From an uncultured Campylobacter sp. (GTDB taxonomy: Bacteria > Campylobacterota > Campylobacteria > Campylobacterales > Campylobacteraceae): a DNA stretch of 19,869 bases. This document shows positions 14,208-19,869 of this stretch, piece by piece (position 1 is the first letter of the stretch; each line of letters opens with the position of its first letter). The DNA lies in the NCBI RefSeq assembly GCF_938030785.1, contig NZ_CALHIK010000036.1, positions 1-19,869 of the forward strand. Reading direction: 5' to 3'. A program made the translations under genes and the position numbers. Under the pieces are notes generated by a model. It saw nothing but the letters and a program-made list of their open reading frames with translations. It did no database searches and had not been told where the DNA came from.

Positions 14208-14714
14208 GCTTTTTTGGGCGAGATCGCAGCAAACACAGCGCGATTGCGGGCGCTATCAAGCACCGAAATTTTAAAAACCGTATCTTGAGCACGGCTTATG
14301 AATTAGCGCAAATTTTAACTTCTGAGGCGCGAGCCCGCTTGGAATTTAAAATTTAAGCGGTATTTATTCGCGGCTAGCGTAGCCCTCAAATAAAGCATAC
14401 GTAAAATTAAAATTTTATGCGAGTCGCGATAAAATTTGCGTGGCCTTAAATTTTAAATTTCGCAGCTTGCAGAATTCTACGGCGTGAAAATTTAATTGCG
14501 CTGCAAGAATCAAAATTATGCCGCCTGAAATTTTGTGCGGCTAAATTTAAAACAAAGCGGCAGGTACAGCTCGCGCGTAAAATTTTAAAATTTATCGCTA
14601 ATCGCAGGCAGTCTAGAAGGGCGTGCTATTAAATTTTCAGCAATATTTATGGTTTTGCTTGTAACATTGCCGCAAAATGCGGGTATCGACGCAAAAAATT
14701 TAAAGGAACGAAAA
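14208..14714. other. AAATTT-rich spacer
   Basis: About 500 bases without a credible gene between pgpA and the hydrolase. It contains many AAATTT/AAATTTTAAA words, including two palindromic clusters near 14400-14460 and 14580-14592. A frame open from 14649 leads into the hydrolase, but its first ATG lacks a ribosome site. No tRNA or convincing terminator was found. Confidence 0.6.
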
Positions 14715-15437
14715 ATGCAAAAGAGCGCGATTGAGATCCATGGCGTTCCCGCCGCCGTTTGGGGGAGCCGCTCGAAAAAGGTTTATATCTACGCTCACGG
14801 GCAAGGCGGAAGCAAAGATGATGCGGAGCTTTTGGCTTCCGTCGTTTGCGAGCAAGGCTGGCAGGTAATTAGCTTTGATTTGTCCGGGCACGGACAGAGG
14901 CGGCACGAGCCCGCTTCTTGCGAGTCTATTTTTTATGATCTGCGGCGCGCTATTTTGGAATTTCGCGAAATTTTATTGTATGCAAAGAAGTGCTGGGACG
15001 AGGTCGCGCTGTTTGCCGTTAGCCTAGGGGCATGGCTCGGCCTGCAAAGCTTCCGCGACGAAAAGCTTAGCGACTGCTTCTTCGTCTCGCCGATACTTGA
15101 TATGAAATACGTTATTTCAAATATTATGCGTAGGGCTGGCATTAGCGAGGAGCGATTGAAGCAAGAGCGGATGATTTTGACCCCTGCCGGGCAACCGCTT
15201 TTTTGGGAATATTGGAGTTTTGTTTTGAATAATCCGATCACCCAATGGGAAACGCCGAGCCGGATTCTATACGCAGAAAACGACGATATGACGCCTCTGA
15301 AGATCGTCAAAAATTTTGCGCAACAATTTGGCTGCACCTTAAGCGTTATGAAAAACGGCGAGCATTGGTTTCATACGCCGCAGCAGCTAGATTATTTACG
15401 CAGATGGATCAAATTAGCGGTTGAGAATCGGCGATAA
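14715..15437 (+). CDS. Alpha/beta hydrolase
   Basis: A 240-residue cytosolic alpha/beta hydrolase of unknown substrate. HGQGGSKDDA (29-37) is the oxyanion-hole strand-turn, and FDLSGHGQR (54-62) is the typical second turn. AVSLGA (101-106) is the nucleophile elbow with Ser103, in the form x-S-x-G with Val rather than Gly at the first position. ENDD (188-191) provides the acid, and GEHWFH (215-220) the His, probably His217. A cap-like helical region (~130-180) holds WEYWSFVLNNP. The start at 14715 is favoured over 14649 because AAAGGA (14702-14707) lies 7 bases before it and the extra 22 residues are unlike the family. No signal peptide is present. It is a single gene in wide spacers, so context gives no substrate; it could be a small esterase or a serine peptidase-like acyl hydrolase. 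Confidence 0.8.
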   Translation: MQKSAIEIHGVPAAVWGSRSKKVYIYAHGQGGSKDDAELLASVVCEQGWQVISFDLSGHGQRRHEPASCESIFYDLRRAILEFREILLYAKKCWDEVALFAVSLGAWLGLQSFRDEKLSDCFFVSPILDMKYVISNIMRRAGISEERLKQERMILTPAGQPLFWEYWSFVLNNPITQWETPSRILYAENDDMTPLKIVKNFAQQFGCTLSVMKNGEHWFHTPQQLDYLRRWIKLAVENRR

Positions 15438-15703
15438 AATTATGTGAAAAATTTAAAACCCGCGCCGATGAAATTCCGCGCACTTTCGGGTCGCAAATTT
15501 CGTAAATTTAATTATGGATTGCGCCGCCGCACACGAAGTCAAATTTTTAAAACGCAAATTCTTAAATTTAGCCGGTGCCAATGTGTATAGAGATAAAATT
15601 CTGCACGCTTTTAGTAAAGTCGATGAGTCTGGGGCGGTGGCTATCGCGTTCCGCAGATATTTTCGCGCTCCACGATAACCGTGTGATTTTAAATTTTAAA
15701 TAA
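15438..15703. other. Spacer between convergent genes
   Basis: A 266-base gap between the hydrolase (plus) and the membrane-anchored protein (minus). The stretch 15570-15700 is less AAATTT-rich than other spacers and has a 40-codon frame from the ATG near 15582 without a ribosome site, so a gene remnant is possible but unproven. A short CACG-ATAAC-CGTG hairpin followed by TGATTTT near 15672-15690 is a weak terminator candidate. Confidence 0.4.
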
Positions 15704-16168
15704 CTATTTGCCTATCCTAAAGCCGTTTAGCCCTTTGTAGGTAGGGTCTTTATGAAAAGCGGCGCAGCGCTCTCTAGCGCGGTTGATATTTGACGTCTCG
15801 AAAAAATACCCCTCACCGTCTTGGCGCAAGGTGATCGTCGCACAAAATATCATATCATTTTTTAGCTTCGGTCCTACTCCGTAGTCGAAGGATTGGTTTA
15901 AAGTGACGGTTTTTTCTAGATCAACATCACTAAACTGCCTAGAGCCGGTCATACTTTTAAGCACTCTAAATCCGCCTTGATTGAGGTAGTCTCTTTGAAT
16001 ATCCTTAAATGCTCCTTCAAGCTCAACCGCATACGCCTTAACCAAAACCTCATCTTTCGCGCCCGTGAGCTTCGGCATCACGATCTTTACTATCACTAAG
16101 ATTATGATCGCCAAAAATATTATCCCGCTCACGCCGCCGCCTACTGCCGCACCTTTTCTCATTTTCAT
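15704..16168 (-). CDS. Membrane-anchored pilin-like protein, unknown function
   Basis: A 154-residue protein with one N-terminal hydrophobic helix (about 12-33: SGIIFLAIIILVIVKIVMP) after a short basic, glycine-rich head (MKMRKGAAVGGG). The remaining 120 residues should be periplasmic, with two cysteines (in FCAT and RCAA) that could pair. A single N-terminal helix followed by a helical region and a C-terminal disulfide is the layout of type IV pilins and pseudopilins. However, the G-F-T-L-x-E prepilin cleavage motif is absent, so I do not call it a pilin. It ends in KGLNGFRIGK. A strong AAGGAG lies 7 bases before the ATG. It is last of three genes on this strand: the preceding stop and this ATG share one base (TAATG). 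I recall genes of this kind opposite uvrB in C. jejuni (Cj0681-Cj0683). Confidence 0.7.
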   Translation of the reverse strand: MKMRKGAAVGGGVSGIIFLAIIILVIVKIVMPKLTGAKDEVLVKAYAVELEGAFKDIQRDYLNQGGFRVLKSMTGSRQFSDVDLEKTVTLNQSFDYGVGPKLKNDMIFCATITLRQDGEGYFFETSNINRARERCAAFHKDPTYKGLNGFRIGK

Positions 16169-16404
16169 TATTTTACTCCTTCATCGATATCTTTTGCCAA
16201 TGCATCTATTTTTTTGTTCAGCATAAAATTTTCATAGCTCTTTCGGATATAGGCTTCCAGTAGCTCGCCCGCGTCCAGATGGTCTCCGCCGCGAGTTAAA
16301 ATCCGCCACTCTCTGCCGAAAACACCAGCGAAATCATCGTCTAAATTTATCACGTATTTTTTCGTCAAAGATTTGCTGGTTAGCTGAACGGAAATTTCTT
16401 TCAT
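16168..16404 (-). CDS. Small conserved protein, unknown function
   Basis: A 78-residue soluble protein, MKEISVQLTSKSLTKKYVIN and on, with an N-terminal beta-rich half and a C-terminal helical half (LLEAYIRKSYENFMLNKKIDALAKDI). The acidic LDDDF and the ending KDIDEGVK are visible, but there is no cysteine, membrane segment or recognised motif. It overlaps both neighbours: ATGA with the upstream coiled-coil gene (4 bases) and TAATG with the downstream membrane protein. The tight packing implies a fixed ratio, perhaps one complex. The helical tail could pair with the coiled-coil partner; that is inference. Confidence 0.7.
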   Translation of the reverse strand: MKEISVQLTSKSLTKKYVINLDDDFAGVFGREWRILTRGGDHLDAGELLEAYIRKSYENFMLNKKIDALAKDIDEGVK

Positions 16405-16661
16405 TTTTCGCCCAAATTATCGCCCGATAAAACGTCGTCGATCTGCTTACTCAGATCCTCGTCGCTCATCTTGCGATACGCCAGATCGTTCTCTAGCGTG
16501 CCGAGCTGCATCCCCAAGGCCTCATTTTGCGCCTTGATCGTCGCTAGCTCGGTGCGTAGCTTTTCGTTTTCGTCTCTAGCCTCGGTGTATCGCCTAATCA
16601 GCTCAGCTACTTTATTGCTTAAGCCCTCGACCTTTTTCTCTTCGTCAAAGATTGATTCCAT
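16401..16661 (-). CDS. Small coiled-coil protein
   Basis: An 86-residue protein, almost entirely coiled coil from ~8 to ~62: KVAELIRRYTEARDENEKLR and the following heptads carry Leu/Ile/Val at a/d positions. The tail (MSDEDLSKQIDDVLSGDN) is acidic. In length and heptad pattern it resembles small cell-division coiled coils such as ZapB, but sequence alone does not separate these from other coiled coils, so I give no name. It leads the three-gene unit, starting 71 bases from uvrB on the opposite strand. The ribosome site AAAAGGCG is 7 bases before ATG. Confidence 0.7.
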   Translation of the reverse strand: MESIFDEEKKVEGLSNKVAELIRRYTEARDENEKLRTELATIKAQNEALGMQLGTLENDLAYRKMSDEDLSKQIDDVLSGDNLGEK

Positions 16662-16679
16662 TATTTCGCCTTTTTCTGA

Positions 16680-16685
16680 TATAAT
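16680..16685 (+). promoter_or_regulatory. Extended -10 box for uvrB
   Basis: Exact TATAAT with TG one base upstream (TGATATAAT, 16677-16685), an extended -10 promoter. The TTG start of uvrB is about 48 bases downstream. The 71-base region must also carry the opposite promoter for the small operon; AT-rich minus-strand boxes (TTATAT, TAATAT) overlap it, so the two units may compete. Confidence 0.55.
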
Positions 16686-16732
16686 TTTAAGTAGAGATAT
16701 TACCCAAATTTGGCTTTAAAAAAGGAAAAATT

Positions 16733-18709
16733 TTGCAAAATTTTAAAATTGAGAGTAAATTCTCCCCGAGCGAGGATCAAGAAAAAGCGATCGAAGGCAT
16801 CGTCGCGGGCTTTCAAAGCGGCAATAAATACCAAACTCTTCTCGGCGTTACCGGCTCGGGTAAGACTTTCAGTATGGCAAATATCATCAAGCGCCTCGGA
16901 ATTCCCGCGCTCGTAATGACACATAATAAATCTCTCGCGGCGCAGCTTTATAGCGAATTTAAGGGCTTTTTCCCGCAAAATCACGTCGAGTATTTCATCA
17001 GCTACTACGATTATTATCAGCCCGAGGCCTATATCCCCAGGCAGGATCTTTTCATCGAAAAGGACAGCGACGTAAATGCTGAGCTCGAGCGATTGCGACT
17101 AAGCGCCACTGCGAGCTTGCTAAGCTTCGACGATGTCATCACCGTGGCGTCAGTTTCGGCAAACTACGGCCTGGGCGATCCCGCCGAATACAAAGGCATG
17201 GTGCTGTTTTTTGAGATCGGATCAAAATTTAGCACTAAATTTTTACTTCGTAAGCTCGTCGATATGGGCTACAAACGCAACGACGATTTTTTTGATCGCG
17301 GGAATTTTCGCGTAAACGGCGACGTGATCGACATCTACCCCGCGTATTTTAACGACGAGGCTTTTAGGATCGAGTTTTTCGGCGACGAGATAGAGGCGAT
17401 GTATCATCTGGACGTGCTGGAAAACAAAAAGACGCAGAGCGTCAAAAAATTTATTCTCTACCCGACGAGCCAGTTCATCGTGGGCGAGCAGCGCCTGAAA
17501 TCGACTATCAAAGGGATCGAGGAGGAACTTGAGCAGAGGTTGAAATTTTTCGAGGACGCGGGCAAGCTCGTCGAGGCGCAGCGGCTGAAAGGGCGAGTGG
17601 AATTTGACCTTGAGATGCTGGGCGCTACGGGGATGTGTAAGGGGATCGAAAACTACGCGCGCTATCTGACCGGTCAAAAGCCGGGCGAGACGCCCTATTC
17701 ACTCTTTGATTACTATGAGAGCAAGGGCAAGGACTACCTCGTCATCGTCGATGAAAGCCACGTGAGCCTGCCGCAGTTTCGCGGGATGTTTGCAGGAGAT
17801 CGCAGCCGTAAAGAAACGCTCGTAGAATACGGCTTCCGCCTGCCGTCAGCACTCGATAACCGCCCGCTGATGTTTGATGAGTTTATCAATAAAAAAGCTA
17901 AATTTCTATTCGTCTCCGCAACGCCCAATGATTACGAGCTGGATCTTAGCCGCGGAGCCGTATATGAGCAGATACTGCGCCCGACGGGACTACTCGATCC
18001 GCAGATTATCTTAAAAGACAGCGACAACCAGGTCGAAATTTTACACGATATGGCAAAGGAGGTCATCGCGCGCGGCGAGCGGATTTTAGTGACCGTGCTA
18101 ACCAAAAAGATGGCGGAGGAGCTGAGCAAATACTATCTGGAGCTTGGGCTTAAGGTCAAATATATGCACTCGGACATCGATGCGATCGAGCGCAACGAGC
18201 TCATCCGCGGCCTGCGCAGCGGCGAATACGATATGCTAATCGGTATAAATTTGCTCCGCGAGGGGCTCGATCTGCCCGAAGTAAGCCTTATCGCGATCAT
18301 GGATGCCGATAAGGAGGGCTTTTTGCGCTCGCGCACCAGCCTCATTCAGACGATGGGGCGAGCCGCGCGAAACGTGAACGGGCAGGTCGTGATGTTTTGC
18401 AAAAAGATCACCGCCTCGATGCAAGAGGCGATCGACATCACCCAAAAGCGCCGTAAATTTCAAGATGAATACAACCGCACCCACGGCATAACCCCGCATT
18501 CTGCGAGCCGCAATATCGAAGAGAGCCTAAAAATCGAGGATGGAACCGAAATTTTAAGAAAGGGTGCCAATTTAGAGAAGATGCCTGCCGCCGAGCGCGC
18601 CAAGATCGTAAAGGAGCTTCGCAAACAGATGCTCGATGCCGCGGCAGCGCTGGAGTTTGAAAAGGCCGCAGCGCTGCGCGATGAGATCGCAAAGCTTAGG
18701 AAGCTGTAA
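16733..18709 (+). CDS. uvrB: Excinuclease ABC subunit UvrB
   Basis: DNA-damage verification helicase of nucleotide excision repair, which receives the lesion from UvrA and recruits UvrC. It has 658 residues, full length. Walker A GVTGSGKT is at 38-45. The beta-hairpin motif YYDYYQPEAYIP (91-102) inserts between the strands at the lesion. DESH (~340-343) is the Walker B helicase motif. VSATPNDYEL, GLLDPQI, GINLLREGLDLPEVSLIAI, and QTMGRAARN with RTSLIQ are the remaining helicase motifs. The C-terminal UVR domain (~620-656, MLDAAAALEFEKAAALRDEI) binds UvrC. The start is TTG with AAAGGA 7 bases upstream; the resulting N-terminus MQNFKIESKFSPSEDQEKAI fits the family. It stands alone, divergent from a three-gene operon. 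Confidence 0.97.
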   Translation: MQNFKIESKFSPSEDQEKAIEGIVAGFQSGNKYQTLLGVTGSGKTFSMANIIKRLGIPALVMTHNKSLAAQLYSEFKGFFPQNHVEYFISYYDYYQPEAYIPRQDLFIEKDSDVNAELERLRLSATASLLSFDDVITVASVSANYGLGDPAEYKGMVLFFEIGSKFSTKFLLRKLVDMGYKRNDDFFDRGNFRVNGDVIDIYPAYFNDEAFRIEFFGDEIEAMYHLDVLENKKTQSVKKFILYPTSQFIVGEQRLKSTIKGIEEELEQRLKFFEDAGKLVEAQRLKGRVEFDLEMLGATGMCKGIENYARYLTGQKPGETPYSLFDYYESKGKDYLVIVDESHVSLPQFRGMFAGDRSRKETLVEYGFRLPSALDNRPLMFDEFINKKAKFLFVSATPNDYELDLSRGAVYEQILRPTGLLDPQIILKDSDNQVEILHDMAKEVIARGERILVTVLTKKMAEELSKYYLELGLKVKYMHSDIDAIERNELIRGLRSGEYDMLIGINLLREGLDLPEVSLIAIMDADKEGFLRSRTSLIQTMGRAARNVNGQVVMFCKKITASMQEAIDITQKRRKFQDEYNRTHGITPHSASRNIEESLKIEDGTEILRKGANLEKMPAAERAKIVKELRKQMLDAAAALEFEKAAALRDEIAKLRKL

Positions 18710-19869
18710 GTTGCAAGGCCCGAAACGTCGTGAAATTTCGTGGTGAAATTTGCGCGTTAAATTCCACCTGGCGGAGCGTGAAATTTGCGCGCATAACACA
18801 GAGCAAAATTTGCGCGCCAAATGCCGTCAGGCAGAACATTAAATTTGCGCGATCTACGCGTCAAATGCTGCGAGACAGAGCGTAAAATTTAGTCGTGAAT
18901 TCTGCGAGGCGGGTTTTAAAATTTGCTCGTTAAATTTAAGATGGCTTGCGCACGAAATTTATAGATCGATTTCTCGCCAAATTTGCGCTCCGCGCCGTTG
19001 CCATCGCATACGCCCGATCCGCAATTTGCGAGCCAAATTTGCTCGCGCTTAAAATTTCTACTTTCAGCTTGCTTTGATCTCAAATTTTACTCGGCGGCGC
19101 TTGCGCGGCGATCTGCTTCATAAATTTCAAAAAAGACTGCCAAGAGCTTTAAAAATTTCACGGGCAAGCTCTGCAAGCAGAATTTTAAAAAGCGTAAATT
19201 TTGCGGCAAAATTTCGCTGCGCGCCTCTTTGCTTACGGCGCTTTTTAATTCGCGTTCTGCGCGCCAAATCGCTAAATTCGCGGCGCGCGTCCCGTCCTTT
19301 CCTAGACGCGCGATCCGTAAATCTACGCGCCGAGCTTTTGATTTCAGCCCGCTTTCGATCCGCAATTTACGAGCCCGATTTGCGGCAGTCGCACTACCCC
19401 ACTCTATACCGCCGCGCGCCTTTACGCTTTTTTCTCACTTTTTTTGCATCTCTCCGCACCTATCTTCGACTTTTTCCCGCGCGCACCCCGCGTTTAAATT
19501 CTGTCGCTTCGCTCGCCCAATCCGTAGCGGCTATGAGCGGCTATGCGCCCAGACGCCGAATTTTCGCGCGCTTTTTACTCGCCATTGCGCGCGGATACTT
19601 TCAAAATTTTACGTAGAATTCCAAGCCTGCCTGCACCTAAATTTGCGCCGTCGTCATAAACGCTAGCTTTTAAGGGCACGAACGAAGTATTTGCACGACA
19701 CAGCGCAGGAAATGAAATTTAGACGCTACAAGTGCGCTACAAAATTTCAAAACGACAACGAGCCGAGATTTAAATTTATCTGTGAGAGTGCGCCATAGTG
19801 CGCAGATTTGCGCGCTGTATAAATTTTAAAATCGCCTCTAAATTTAAAATTTTATCCGCGGTTAATACT
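18710..19869. other. Gene-free repetitive spacer
   Basis: About 1.16 kb after uvrB with no credible gene. Dense in AAATTT words separated by GCG-rich linkers. The longest open frames (19074-19616 and 19229-19666 plus; 19087-19365 minus) start at non-ATG codons or lack ribosome sites and encode Arg/Ala/Leu/Phe-rich products of no family, typical of repetitive GC-rich DNA. The first 250 bases hold an imperfect ~35-bp repeat series. No tRNA, rRNA or terminator was recognised. Confidence 0.65.
18746..18990. repeat. Imperfect ~35-bp direct repeats built on AAATTTGCGCG
   Basis: Copies begin at 18746, 18781, 18806, 18841, 18885, 18919 and 18955, with spacings 35, 25, 35, 44, 34 and 36. Four of them start exactly AAATTTGCGCG. 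Several carry a second half-site 13 or so bases on (TTAAATTCC, CCAAATGCC, TCAAATGCT) and a GGCRGA-like block (GGCGGAG, GGCAGAA). Divergence and unequal spacing rule out CRISPR. No open frame of repeated peptides accompanies it. Confidence 0.6.

Noticed and set aside
15582..15704. Possible 40-codon gene or pseudogene between the hydrolase and the pilin-like gene
   Set aside because: No ribosome site and no recognisable family; kept only as a remark in the spacer entry.
18746..18990. CRISPR array
   Set aside because: Repeat units diverge, spacing varies from 25 to 44, no distinct spacers, and no cas genes nearby.
19074..19616. Open frame of 180 codons on the plus strand (with an overlapping 145-codon frame from 19229)
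   Set aside because: TTG start, no ribosome site, Arg/Ala/Leu/Phe-rich low-complexity product, and overlapping frames open on both strands; typical of the repetitive GC-rich spacer.

Overview
The window reads as chromosomal DNA of a Campylobacter with fairly high GC for the genus. The evidence is the gene content and order: a divergent mrp / ispDF locus continuing into a CemR-type orphan response regulator, a sulfate-adenylyltransferase-like protein and pgpA. I recall the same order in C. jejuni (Cj1606c-Cj1610). A second match is uvrB divergent from three small genes (recalled as the Cj0680c-Cj0683 region). GC-rich codons and spacers full of the word AAATTT point to the oral, non-thermophilic group; I cannot name the species.

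Layout. 1-997: no gene, only AAATTT-studded spacer with strong palindromes. 998-2786 (minus): a YbiT-type ABC-F ATPase overlapping thiS. 2997-4529 (minus): a Mn-type CDF exporter behind a small secreted cysteine protein. 4560-5640: a visibly AT-richer patch with a tiny helix-turn-helix protein (minus) divergent from a membrane PH-domain protein (plus), a 17-bp dyad between them and a hairpin terminator at the end. 5662-6705 (minus): an exported protein of unknown function. 6706-7285: spacer very dense in AAATTT. 7286-9684 (minus): thiC overlapping mrp. 9902-13435 (plus): the overlapping operon ispDF, cemR-like, ATP-sulfurylase-like. 13671-14207 (plus): pgpA. 14715-15437 (plus): an alpha/beta hydrolase. 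15704-16661 (minus): three overlapping small genes (coiled coil, unknown, membrane-anchored pilin-like). 16733-18709 (plus): uvrB. 18710-19869: spacer with an imperfect ~35-bp repeat series and no credible gene.

Functions. Most genes are housekeeping: thiamine synthesis (ThiC makes the pyrimidine, ThiS carries sulfur for the thiazole), Fe-S cluster transfer (Mrp; ThiC is itself an Fe-S radical-SAM enzyme, which makes the thiC-mrp overlap meaningful), isoprenoid precursors (IspDF), phosphatidylglycerol synthesis (PgpA), metal export and DNA repair.

No classic defence or mobile system is visible. The unusual signals are: (1) AAATTT-saturated spacers with perfect palindromes; (2) similar sequence apparently expanded in frame within ispDF and at the start of the sulfurylase-like gene; (3) the sulfurylase-like protein, which keeps the fold signatures but has lost catalytic-motif residues; (4) the small AT-rich HTH/PH module with its own candidate operator; (5) the three-gene membrane/coiled-coil operon opposite uvrB.
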